This document shows, in pieces, positions 1 through 6,499 of a DNA stretch of 20,080 bases. The notes below the pieces were generated by a model that saw nothing but the letters and a program-made list of their open reading frames with translations, was not told the origin of the DNA and searched no databases. Within the stretch, counting starts at the first letter, position 1; each line of letters starts with the position of its first letter. The position numbers and the translations under genes are program-made. This stretch comes from Oscillospiraceae bacterium (GTDB lineage: Bacteria > Bacillota > Clostridia > Oscillospirales > Ruminococcaceae), in NCBI GenBank assembly GCA_017394565.1, contig JAFPXW010000011.1:1-20080 (forward strand), in the 5' to 3' direction.

Positions 1-464
1 AGGTAAAACTGCGAGATGCGCTCGCTTTCCTCCGGCGTATAGATCCCGTGGGTGTGGTAGTACACCTGTACCGCCTGCATGATGGCGGCATCCTGCTGAT
101 CGTCCGGATCGAATTTCCGCTGGAATCCGAGGACCGTGGCAGAGCCGCGCTTCTCGAGCGTGTCACGCAGTTTTCCGCCGTTTTTTATCGCGATGGCATC
201 CGTGCCGACCTTGACCATGTAATAGTCTGAGGAATTCAGGCGTTCCGGCATTTCCGTGACGGTGAATTCACACGGGATATTCGTGAAGCCGACCAGATGG
301 TGCGCATCGAATGCAAGCGGTTCCGGCTTGTGGTATTCGCTGATGGTTCTGGAAAATGCCCATACCAGCGGACTGACCGCGATCAGAAACACGATCAGGA
401 GGATCCTGTGCGCAAGGCCGTAGTTTTTGACGATCTTCTGCAATTCTGTGTTTGTGTATTTCAT
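1..464 (-). CDS. Unrecognised single-pass membrane protein, 3' part missing (runs off left edge)
   Basis: An open frame of 154 codons begins at an ATG at 464 on the minus strand and continues past the window edge, so the C-terminus is unseen. The start lies 3 nt after the trkH stop codon, with no strong Shine-Dalgarno, which suggests translational coupling to trkH. Residues 1-20 are polar and basic, residues about 21-37 (ILLIVFLIAVSPLVWAF) form one hydrophobic segment, and the rest visible is soluble, so this looks like a signal-anchor protein with an external domain. I do not recognise a family. Its place as third gene of a trkA-trkH operon hints at a link with the potassium transporter or the envelope, but that is inference from position only. 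Confidence 0.75.
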   Translation of the reverse strand, partial: MKYTNTELQKIVKNYGLAHRILLIVFLIAVSPLVWAFSRTISEYHKPEPLAFDAHHLVGFTNIPCEFTVTEMPERLNSSDYYMVKVGTDAIAIKNGGKLRDTLEKRGSATVLGFQRKFDPDDQQDAAIMQAVQVYYHTHGIYTPEESERISQFY

Positions 465-467
465 AGA

Positions 468-1907
468 TCAATATTTTTTGCGCAGCGTCATCAGCACCAG
501 CAGCGGATAGATCTCCAGTCTGCCCAGCAGCATATCGACGGAGAGGAGGAGCTTTGCCCATGCGGAGAAGCCTGCGAAATTTCCGGACGGGCCGACCTCA
601 TTGAGTCCGGGGCCGACATTGTTCATGCAGGTGATGACCGCTGTGACGGTCGTCGGAACATCGTGTCCGTCGAGTGCCAGCAGCAGGATCGAACCGGTCA
701 TGATGAGCATGAACACGATGAAATAATACCCGATGCCGTGAACGACTTCCTTGTCGAGCGCTCTGCCGTCACACTTGACAACGACGACGGAACGCGGAGA
801 AAGCGTGGTGCGGATCTCCTTGTAGGCGCTTTTGCAAAGTACCATGATACGCATGACCTTCAGACCGCCGCCTGTCGATCCGGCACAGCCGCCGACAAAC
901 ATCAGGATCAGCAGGATCATCTGCGAGAAGAACGGCCACTCCGTATAATCCGCTGTCGCAAAGCCGGCGGTCGAGGTGATCGTCAGCACCTGGAAGCCGG
1001 CATAGCGCAGCGCTGTCAGGACACTGCCGTAAATTTTCGTGATGTTCACGGTGATGAGCGCGATGGAAACGGCGGTGATGCCGAGGAAGACATGAAGCTC
1101 CTCATTCTGGAGCGCCTGCTTGATGCGGCCGGAGATGACGAGGAAGTACAGCGTGAAATTCACCGAAAACAGCGCCATAAAGAGCGTCACGATGAAGTCG
1201 ATGTACGCGCTGTTGTAGTCCGCGATGCTGCCGGCACGGATGGAGAAGCCGCCGGTGCCTGCGGTGGAGAAGGCCGTCGTGATCGCATCGAAGAACGGCA
1301 TTCCGCCGCACAGCAGCAGGAGCATTTCCGCCACGGTCAGCGTCAGGTAGATGCAGTAGAGGATGCGCACGAAAAGGCTCATCTTGGCGACAAGTTTTCC
1401 GGCGGTGGGACCTGCGGATTCCGCACGGACAAGGTGCATGGTGCGCGTGTCCGTCTGCGGCATGATCATCAGCATGAACATCAGAACACCCATGCCGCCG
1501 ATGAAATGCGTGAAGGCTCGCCAGAACAGACACGCATGGGACATGGCTTCAATGTCATTCAGGATGGTCGAACCGGTCGTCGTCAGACCGGAGGCCGTCT
1601 CAAACACCGCATCCGCAAATTCCGGAATGTTGCCCGACAGGAAATACGGCAGCGCACCGAGAATGGACATCAGGATCCACGCAATGGCGACGACCGCCAT
1701 TCCCTCGCGTGCGTAAACGGCTTTGTTTTCGGGCTTCTTCAAGGTCACGAGCGTGCCGAACACGATCATGCCCGCGGCAGTTCCGGCAAACGCCAGAAGA
1801 CTCGGCATTTCGCCGAAAACGGCAGCCACAATGACCGGAAGCAGGAGCAGTACCCCGACCGCACGGATGATCTGCGCGGTGAGGTAGAAGATCATCTTAT
1901 GGTTCAT
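468..1907 (-). CDS. trkH: Trk/Ktr-type potassium uptake protein, membrane subunit TrkH
   Basis: This 479-residue polytopic membrane protein is the ion-conducting subunit of the Trk/Ktr potassium uptake system. The four pore-loop filter regions typical of the TrkH/KtrB family can be seen: TTGST at 110-114, STAGTGG at 214-220, TSTAGFA at 311-317 and NNVGPG at 429-434. The GGCAGSTGGG stretch (339-348) and the closing YPLLVLMTLRKKY also fit the family, and the length is usual for TrkH. The ATG overlaps the trkA stop as ATGA, and its AAGGAGGG ribosome site lies inside the last trkA codons, so the two subunits are translationally coupled. TrkA gates this channel from the cytoplasmic side. Confidence 0.96.
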   Translation of the reverse strand: MNHKMIFYLTAQIIRAVGVLLLLPVIVAAVFGEMPSLLAFAGTAAGMIVFGTLVTLKKPENKAVYAREGMAVVAIAWILMSILGALPYFLSGNIPEFADAVFETASGLTTTGSTILNDIEAMSHACLFWRAFTHFIGGMGVLMFMLMIMPQTDTRTMHLVRAESAGPTAGKLVAKMSLFVRILYCIYLTLTVAEMLLLLCGGMPFFDAITTAFSTAGTGGFSIRAGSIADYNSAYIDFIVTLFMALFSVNFTLYFLVISGRIKQALQNEELHVFLGITAVSIALITVNITKIYGSVLTALRYAGFQVLTITSTAGFATADYTEWPFFSQMILLILMFVGGCAGSTGGGLKVMRIMVLCKSAYKEIRTTLSPRSVVVVKCDGRALDKEVVHGIGYYFIVFMLIMTGSILLLALDGHDVPTTVTAVITCMNNVGPGLNEVGPSGNFAGFSAWAKLLLSVDMLLGRLEIYPLLVLMTLRKKY

Positions 1908-3277
1908 TTCTGCCCTCCTTGCTCACAGAACATCTCGTCAAGGCTCGTGATCTTGCGGTTGGTGGTGACAACGACTACGCTGTCGTTTTCCTTGAGGAAG
2001 TCAGAACCGGAGGGAATGATCCGCTTCGAGCCGCGGATGATGCCGGCGATCAGGAAGCCCGGATTCACACCGAGGTCTTTCAGCGGTACGCCGATGTATT
2101 TCGCGCCGCCGCGCACGATGAATTCGATGGCTTCGAGCTTGTTCTCGGCGAGGCGGTAGAGGGTGATGATGTTGCTGTTCTCGGAATTCTGCTTGGCGCG
2201 GACGTACTGGAGGACAAGCTCTGCGGTGGTTTCCTTCGGGGATACGATGTTTTCGAGTCCCACGCTGTCGGAAATGGACAGGAGGGAGGTGCGGTTGATC
2301 TTGGTGATGACCTTATTGATGCCAAGCTTGCGGGCGTAGAGGGAGAGGATGATATTCTCCTCGTCGATGCCCGTCAGCATGATGCAGGAATCAGCGGATG
2401 CGATGCCTTCCTCCAGCAGGATGTCCTGATCCGTACCGTCAGCGCTGATGACAGTGGCTTTCGGGAAGTATTCGGACAATTCCTCACAGCGGCTTCTGTC
2501 CTGCTCGATGATCATGACCTGAATGCCGAGTTCGAGAAGCTGGCGCACAAGGTAATAGCCGATCTTGCCGCCGCCGACGATGAGGGCACTGCGGATGTGC
2601 GCCTTGCTGTCGGACATTTTCTTGTAGAGTTTGCCGAGTTCTGCGTGGGCGGCGGTGATGTAGATGATGTCGTCCGCCTGCAATTTATACGAGCCGTCCG
2701 GAATGGTGATCTCCGAACCGCGCTTGACGGCGCAGATCAGGATGTGCAGACCGAGTTTCTGGGAGATCATGGACAGCGTCATGCCGTCGAGGAAACTGCC
2801 GCTGACGACCTTGATCTCTGCGAGATCCATGCGGCCCTTGGCGAAGGTTTCGACGTGGTTCGCCTTGGGGTAGCGCAGCATACGGGCGATCTCGTTGGCG
2901 GTCTGGAATTCGGGATTGATCATCATGGACAGTCCGAGCTCCTCACGCATGAAGACCATCTGCTCGGAGTAGGCAGGATTGCGGACACGGGCAACGGAAT
3001 GGCGTGCGCCGAGTTTGCGTGCCATCAGACAGCACATGATATTGGTTTCGTCGGAATCGGTCATGGCGATGATGATATTCGCGCCGTCCACACCGGCTTC
3101 CTTGAGGTCGCGGACGATGAGAGCGCCGCCGACGATGCCCTGTACGTCGAGGTTATTGACCAGACCTTCGACGACATCGCCGTCGGTATCCATGACTGTG
3201 ACATCGTGTCCCTCATTCGAGAGCGTCTGCGCGAGAATGCTGCCGGCTTTGCCGCAGCCTACGATCAGTATATTCAC
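1904..3277 (-). CDS. trkA: Trk potassium uptake system NAD-binding regulatory subunit TrkA
   Basis: This 457-residue peripheral protein binds nucleotides and regulates the TrkH channel. It has the tandem layout of full-length TrkA: a first RCK/TrkA-N Rossmann domain with GCGKAGS at 7-13 and the strand-2 acid D30, a TrkA-C domain, then a second Rossmann domain with GGGKIG at 235-240 and D260, and a second TrkA-C domain. I chose the GTG at 3277 as start because AAAAAGGAG sits 8 nt upstream and the protein then begins exactly at the first Rossmann strand (NILIVGCGK). The frame stays open 68 codons further up, but that stretch crosses the promoter and a repeat and lacks family similarity. It is the first gene of a trkA-trkH-membrane protein operon. 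Confidence 0.96.
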   Translation of the reverse strand: MNILIVGCGKAGSILAQTLSNEGHDVTVMDTDGDVVEGLVNNLDVQGIVGGALIVRDLKEAGVDGANIIIAMTDSDETNIMCCLMARKLGARHSVARVRNPAYSEQMVFMREELGLSMMINPEFQTANEIARMLRYPKANHVETFAKGRMDLAEIKVVSGSFLDGMTLSMISQKLGLHILICAVKRGSEITIPDGSYKLQADDIIYITAAHAELGKLYKKMSDSKAHIRSALIVGGGKIGYYLVRQLLELGIQVMIIEQDRSRCEELSEYFPKATVISADGTDQDILLEEGIASADSCIMLTGIDEENIILSLYARKLGINKVITKINRTSLLSISDSVGLENIVSPKETTAELVLQYVRAKQNSENSNIITLYRLAENKLEAIEFIVRGGAKYIGVPLKDLGVNPGFLIAGIIRGSKRIIPSGSDFLKENDSVVVVTTNRKITSLDEMFCEQGGQK

Positions 3278-3346
3278 GATAGTTTCTCCTTTTTGGGTTT
3301 GGGTGTTTGTCATTTTCCTGAATTTGGGCAAAAACTGCCACTCTTT

Positions 3347-3375
3347 ATTATAGAACGAAACGGGGGATTTGTCAA
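3347..3375 (-). promoter_or_regulatory. Sigma-A promoter of trkA operon
   Basis: Read on the minus strand, TTGACA (3375-3370) and TATAAT (3352-3347) are separated by exactly 17 nt, both hexamers being perfect consensus. Transcription would start near 3340 and give a leader of roughly 60 nt before the GTG of trkA. No operator or riboswitch is evident in that leader. Confidence 0.88.
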
Positions 3376-3400
3376 TAGTGCGAAAGGAGCGTTTTTTTAA

Positions 3401-3460
3401 GTTCGTAGTGCGTGGTGCGTAGTTCGTAGTTTCGGTGTCGCCTTGCGGCGACGATTTAAT
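3401..3460 (+). repeat. Heptamer-repeat element, left half (element 1)
   Basis: Five consecutive 7-bp units can be read: GTTCGTA, GTGCGTG, GTGCGTA, GTTCGTA, GTTTCGG (3401-3435). They are followed by a hairpin with arms GTCGCC (3437-3442) and GGCGAC (3447-3452), loop TTGC, then GATTTAA. The same sequence from the GTTTCGG unit through the hairpin to the ATTTAA tail occurs at 5806-5837. It lies just upstream of the trkA promoter and is not coding. Confidence 0.8.
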
Positions 3461-3471
3461 GATCAAAACTG

Positions 3472-3517
3472 AAAAGCTCACAGCAAGGGGGAAGTCCCTC
3501 TAAGCTGTGAGCTTTTT
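3472..3517. terminator. Bidirectional terminator-like hairpin
   Basis: Arms AAAAGCTCACAGC (3472-3484) and GCTGTGAGCTTTT (3504-3516) are perfectly complementary over 13 bp, with a small GC-rich inner stem (GGG/CCC) in the loop. T-runs follow on both strands: TTTTT on the plus side and TTTTCAGTTTT on the minus side. On the minus strand it would end transcripts of the gene at 3719-4069 before they reach the trkA promoter. Confidence 0.75.
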
Positions 3518-3563
3518 GGCTTGCAAGTATTTAGGGTGTGTTGACACTAAAATCATGTGCATC

Positions 3564-3607
3564 CTAAATCCGTCGCTGTAAGGCGACACAATCATTACGC
3601 ATTACGC
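3564..3607 (-). repeat. Heptamer-repeat element, inverted right half (element 1)
   Basis: This is an inverted, diverged copy of the same hairpin: GTCGCT (3572-3577), loop GTAA, GGCGAC (3582-3587). Two tandem ATTACGC heptamers follow at 3594-3607. Together with the left half at 3401-3460 it brackets the terminator hairpin, giving a composite of about 207 bp with outward-inverted ends. The flanking sequence 3529-3569 holds a further weak inverted repeat (ATTTAGG / CCTAAAT). Confidence 0.65.
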
Positions 3608-3649
3608 TGCTATGCATAAGCGATCAGCACCAAATCAACACAAGTCGTA

Positions 3650-3686
3650 CTATTCACAAGACAAATCAAAGATTTGGTGTGAATAG
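3650..3686. other. Long imperfect hairpin in spacer
   Basis: Outer arms CTATTCACA (3650-3658) and TGTGAATAG (3678-3686) enclose inner arms CAAATC (3662-3667) and GATTTG (3671-3676) with an AAA loop. CACCAAATC at 3628-3636 could pair instead with GATTTGGTG at 3671-3679, so two folds compete. It lies just after the stop of the small minus-strand gene. There is no T-run, so a terminator role is uncertain. Nothing else gene-like was seen between 3278 and 3718. Confidence 0.55.
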
Positions 3687-3718
3687 CAAGATTTGGGCTG
3701 CCTGCTTAACTACGAACT

Positions 3719-4069
3719 TTACTCCACACTTTCCACCGCCGCGCCTGCCGATTCTGCGGCGGTGCGCAGGGTGTCGAGCAGGTCGATGGAGGGGAAACCC
3801 TCGTAGCGGATGGAAACCGTCCGGTCATCGGTCATGCTCGCGTGGATGCGGGGGACGGACTGGAGCGCGGAGAGGAGCTTTTCCCGATCTTCCGGCACTT
3901 CCCTGAGATGCATCGTGTAAATGCCGCCGCCCTCACTTCCGGGCAGAGGGGCTGGCGGTTCGTGGGATGGCTTGGGTTTGTCGTAGGTGAAGGCATACCG
4001 CATCACCAGCGCCGCACCTAACAGACAGACGGCACCCAGAACGGCTAAAATGATCATCGTAACAGACAT
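3719..4069 (-). CDS. Small membrane-anchored protein, unknown function, possible HMA-like fold
   Basis: This 116-residue frame has a good GGGAGGG ribosome site 7 nt before its ATG and its own consensus promoter, so it is very probably expressed. Residues 1-28 are hydrophobic and look like a signal anchor. A proline-rich linker (about 31-47) leads to a domain of about 65 residues whose pattern reads strand-helix-strand-strand-helix-strand, with a VPEDREKLLSALQSVP helix and a RTVSIRYEG strand. This spacing resembles heavy-metal-associated (HMA/ferredoxin-like) domains, but the metal-binding CxxC is absent. I cannot name the family; the fold is an inference from the visible pattern. It is monocistronic and ends in a hairpin-rich spacer. 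Confidence 0.8.
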   Translation of the reverse strand: MSVTMIILAVLGAVCLLGAALVMRYAFTYDKPKPSHEPPAPLPGSEGGGIYTMHLREVPEDREKLLSALQSVPRIHASMTDDRTVSIRYEGFPSIDLLDTLRTAAESAGAAVESVE

Positions 4070-4093
4070 CGCGCATCCCTCCCTTTGGGTTCT

Positions 4094-4122
4094 ATTATAG
4101 CACGGAATCAGGGGAATGTCAA
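4094..4122 (-). promoter_or_regulatory. Sigma-A promoter of the small membrane protein gene
   Basis: On the minus strand, TTGACA (4122-4117) and TATAAT (4099-4094) are separated by 17 nt. The -10 is preceded by CGTGC and followed by A, as in the miaB promoter, with which it is arranged back to back. The leader to the ATG at 4069 is only about 20 nt. Confidence 0.87.
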
Positions 4123-4243
4123 ATTGATTTGCGAATCGTGAATTCTGAAGAATGGCGGTATGCCTTTACGGACATCGGGGTTCAAACGTTTCACAGGAGA
4201 ACGCGGCAGTTCTGCCTTTCACGGAGCTTTCACAATTTTCAAA

Positions 4244-4272
4244 TTGACAACCATGCCAAGTCGTGCTATAAT
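4244..4272 (+). promoter_or_regulatory. Sigma-A promoter of the miaB-mutSL gene group
   Basis: TTGACA (4244-4249) and TATAAT (4267-4272) are both perfect, with 17 nt between them. Transcription would start near 4279, about 57 nt before the miaB ATG. It is the only strong plus-strand promoter I found upstream of mutS, so it may drive the whole miaB-to-miaA stretch. The 120 bp between this and the opposing promoter show no clear gene. Confidence 0.88.
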
Positions 4273-4335
4273 AAAAGTGTACGACCAAATGACAGATCAT
4301 ATCAGAATCGAAAAGAATGGAAAGGAGTGGCAGAG

Positions 4336-5724
4336 ATGGAGCTTGCACACCTTCCGGAAACGGAGGAATGCATCCGTACCGTGCGGCATTGGCTGGAGGA
4401 ACGTCCGGCACAGCCGCTGGCGTATCTGCACACGTTCGGCTGTCAGCTCAATGTCGCTGACGGCGAGAAGCTGGCTGGACTTTTGCAGGAAATGGGCTAC
4501 GGGATCACACAGGATGCGTCGGAAGCGTCGCTCATCCTCTACAATACCTGCGCTGTCCGTGAAAATGCCGAGGATCGCGTGTTCGGCACACTCGGCAGCA
4601 TCAAGAAGCAGAAACTCGAAAACCCTGCGCTCATCCTGTGCGTCACCGGATGCATGACCGCACAGCAGACCGTTGCCGACAAGATCCGCAAGTCTTATCC
4701 CTTTGTGGATATCGTTCTCGGATCGAATGCCGTGTCGCGCCTGCCGCAGATGCTTTACGCGAAGATGCACGGCGAGCGCTTTGCATGGGATATTTCGGTT
4801 TCGGCGGACATTCCGGAAAATGTCCCGACCGCGCGGGAAAGCGCCTACAAGGCGGCTGTTCCGATCATGTACGGCTGCAATAATTTCTGCACCTACTGCA
4901 TCGTGCCGTATGTCCGCGGCAGGGAGCGCTCCCGTGCGCCGCAGGCGATCGTGGAGGAAGTGCGCTCGCTCGTTTCACAGGGTTACAAGGAGATCATGCT
5001 GCTGGGACAGAACGTCAATTCCTACGGCAAGGATCTGCCGGACGGGATGGATTTTCCGGCGCTTCTGCGTGAGATCGACAAGATCGGGGGTGAGTACTGG
5101 ATCCGGTTCATGTCCTCACACCCGAAGGATGCCACGCCGGCACTCATGGATGCCATCCTCGAATGCGATCACCTCGCAAAGCACCTGCATCTGCCGGTAC
5201 AGTCGGGCAGCAATGACATCCTGCGCCGGATGAACCGCCGTTACACGGTGGAGATGTATCTCGAAAAAGTGCGCTACATCCGTGAAAAGTGTCCGGACTT
5301 CTCGCTGACGACCGATCTGATCGTGGGCTTTCCGGATGAATCGGAGGCGGATTTTCAGGCAACACTGGATATTGTGAAGGAAGTGCGCTATGACAATATG
5401 TATTCCTTCATCTATTCCAAGCGTACCGGCACGAAGGCGGCACTGATGGACGATCCCGTGACAGCGCAGGAGAAATCCGAACGCATGGGACGGCTTCTGG
5501 CACTCCAGCGTGACATTGCCATCGAGAACAACAAGCGCTTTGTCGGCAGGACGATCCAAGTCCTCGCGGACGGCGAAAGCAAGAAGCGCAGCGGTTTCCT
5601 CACGGGCAGAAGCACGGAGAATATGCTCGTGGAATTCGCCGGCACGCCGGACCTCATCGGCACATTCGTGACCGTCCGGATCACAGAGAGCCACAGCGGC
5701 AAGGTGGACGGAGAGATCGTTTGA
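4336..5724 (+). CDS. miaB: tRNA-2-methylthio-N6-dimethylallyladenosine synthase MiaB
   Basis: MiaB is a radical-SAM methylthiotransferase that converts i6A37 to ms2i6A37 in tRNAs that read UNN codons, working after MiaA. The 462-residue protein has the N-terminal UPF0004 domain with the three cluster cysteines C36 (TFGCQLN), C72 (NTCAVREN) and C106 (TGCM). The radical-SAM cysteines C181, C185 and C188 sit in GCNNFCTYCIVPYVRGRERS, and a C-terminal TRAM domain covers about 395-460. The ATG at 4336 is chosen because AAAGGAG lies 8 nt upstream; the frame is open 69 codons further but that part runs through the promoter. The next gene is a YlbF/YmcA-family member, as in Bacillus subtilis ymcB-ymcA. 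A perfect hairpin overlaps the stop codon. Confidence 0.97.
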   Translation: MELAHLPETEECIRTVRHWLEERPAQPLAYLHTFGCQLNVADGEKLAGLLQEMGYGITQDASEASLILYNTCAVRENAEDRVFGTLGSIKKQKLENPALILCVTGCMTAQQTVADKIRKSYPFVDIVLGSNAVSRLPQMLYAKMHGERFAWDISVSADIPENVPTARESAYKAAVPIMYGCNNFCTYCIVPYVRGRERSRAPQAIVEEVRSLVSQGYKEIMLLGQNVNSYGKDLPDGMDFPALLREIDKIGGEYWIRFMSSHPKDATPALMDAILECDHLAKHLHLPVQSGSNDILRRMNRRYTVEMYLEKVRYIREKCPDFSLTTDLIVGFPDESEADFQATLDIVKEVRYDNMYSFIYSKRTGTKAALMDDPVTAQEKSERMGRLLALQRDIAIENNKRFVGRTIQVLADGESKKRSGFLTGRSTENMLVEFAGTPDLIGTFVTVRITESHSGKVDGEIV

Positions 5725-5744
5725 TGCGCGATGCGCATCAAACG
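5718..5744. other. Perfect hairpin overlapping the miaB stop codon
   Basis: CGTTTGATGCGC (5718-5729) and GCGCATCAAACG (5733-5744) are perfectly complementary over 12 bp with a 3-nt loop (GAT). The TGA stop of miaB (5722-5724) lies in the left arm. No T-run follows, so it is not a classic terminator; a transcript-stabilising or partial-attenuator role is possible. It abuts the first heptamer of the next repeat element. Confidence 0.75.
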
Positions 5745-5916
5745 TGCGTAGTGCGTGGTGCATAGTGCGTAGTTGAAGTGCGTAGTGCATAGTTCGTAGT
5801 GCGTAGTTTCGGTGTCGCCTTGCGGCGACGGATTTAAAAATGCTATTTCGGGTTTGGTTTTCGGATGCGTAATCTAAAAAAGTCCGCACCAGCGGACAAA
5901 TTCATTACGCATTGCC
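5744..5916 (+). repeat. Heptamer-repeat composite element 2
   Basis: Left arm: GTGCGTA, GTGCGTG, GTGCATA, GTGCGTA (5744-5771), a 6-nt GTTGAA, then GTGCGTA, GTGCATA, GTTCGTA, GTGCGTA, GTTTCGG (5778-5812). The GTCGCC-TTGC-GGCGAC hairpin follows at about 5814-5829, then ATTTAA as in element 1. To the right is a second hairpin, GTCCGC (5882-5887) / GCGGAC (5892-5897), which on the minus strand is followed by six T. The right end carries inverted ATTACGC-type units (5905-5916). It fills almost the whole miaB to YlbF-family spacer and ends about 20 nt before the next ribosome site. Confidence 0.8.
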
Positions 5917-5951
5917 CCCAAAGCCCCCTCACAGGAAAAGGAGAATGAAAA

Positions 5952-6359
5952 ATGGATATCATCGAAATGACCAGAGAACTTGGCAAGGCGATCCAGGCGG
6001 ATGACCGCTATATCGCGTATACGCTCGCAAAGCAGGCAAATGACGACGATGAGCAGCTTCAGAACCTCATCAATGCGTTCAATCTCAAGCGGATGCAGCT
6101 CCAGATGGAGGTCGGCAAGCCGGACAAGGACAACGACAAGATCCAGGAGCTGAACGATGTCATCAAGTCCAGCTACAAGACCATCATGGAGAACCCGAAA
6201 ATGGCAGTCTATCAGGCAGCCAAGGAGGGACTCGACGAACTCCTGAACCAGATCAACACGATCATTTCCATGTCCGCCAACGGTATGGATCCTGACCAGA
6301 TCAATCTCGAAGCCGCATCCTGCACCGGCAACTGCTCGTCCTGCGGAGGATGTCACTGA
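5952..6359 (+). CDS. YlbF/YmcA-family protein with four-cysteine C-terminal tail
   Basis: This 135-residue mostly helical protein resembles the YlbF/YmcA (RicF/RicA) family. The Bacillus members work with RicT (YaaT) in a complex that affects RNase Y-dependent mRNA processing, competence, biofilm and sporulation, and the complex carries [4Fe-4S] clusters. Here residues 1-110 form the helical domain, and the tail carries C124, C128, C131 and C134 (CTGNCSSCGGCH), a plausible cluster ligand set. AAAAGGAG lies 8 nt before the ATG at 5952. Position directly after miaB matches Bacillus ymcB-ymcA, which favours a YmcA-like role over a YlbF-like one; I cannot separate the paralogs from sequence alone. 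No ricT is present in this window. Confidence 0.88.
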   Translation: MDIIEMTRELGKAIQADDRYIAYTLAKQANDDDEQLQNLINAFNLKRMQLQMEVGKPDKDNDKIQELNDVIKSSYKTIMENPKMAVYQAAKEGLDELLNQINTIISMSANGMDPDQINLEAASCTGNCSSCGGCH

Positions 6360-6371
6360 GAAAAAATTCGG

Positions 6372-6458
6372 AATTAGGAATGCGCAATGCGTAATGTAGG
6401 TGTCACCTCTGGCGGCGTTTTTTTGAGATCGTCCGCCATTACGCATTTCGCATGACGC
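6372..6458 (+). repeat. Heptamer-repeat composite element 3
   Basis: Left heptamers AATTAGG, AATGCGC, AATGCGT, AATGTAG (6372-6399) lead into a degenerate version of the family hairpin (GTCACC-TCT-GGCGGC), followed by seven T (6418-6424). The right end carries the inverted units: 6437-6453 is the reverse complement of 6380-6396 with one mismatch in 17. TGGCGG / CCGCCA adds an inner pairing. The element could fold into one long hairpin and separates the YlbF-family gene from mutS. The hairpin plus T-run could act as a weak terminator. Confidence 0.78.
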
Positions 6459-6499
6459 ACCCCAAAAAACGATCAAATAATCGAAAGCGAGGCTCTTAC

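Noticed and set aside
297..2159. Long plus-strand open frame (620 codons) across trkH and trkA
   Set aside because: It lies antisense to two recognisable genes, is rich in His/Asp/Arg/Gln with no domain, and has no ribosome site. It reflects the GC-rich codon pattern of the real genes.
3278..3481. N-terminal extension of trkA by 68 codons
   Set aside because: It would translate the promoter and the heptamer repeat. AAAAAGGAG and the family start both point to the GTG at 3277.
5744..5812. CRISPR-like array
   Set aside because: The units are 7 bp and contiguous, with no spacers of 30 bp or so and no cas genes. It is a tandem heptamer repeat.
5116..5889. Minus-strand frame of 257 codons covering the end of miaB and the repeat
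   Set aside because: It is antisense to the miaB radical-SAM/TRAM part, and its start region translates heptamer repeats (ALRTMHYAL-like periodic residues), not a gene.
6452..6499. Earlier ATG for mutS
   Set aside because: It is inside the repeat element with no ribosome site; the residues do not match MutS N-termini, while the ATG at 6500 does.
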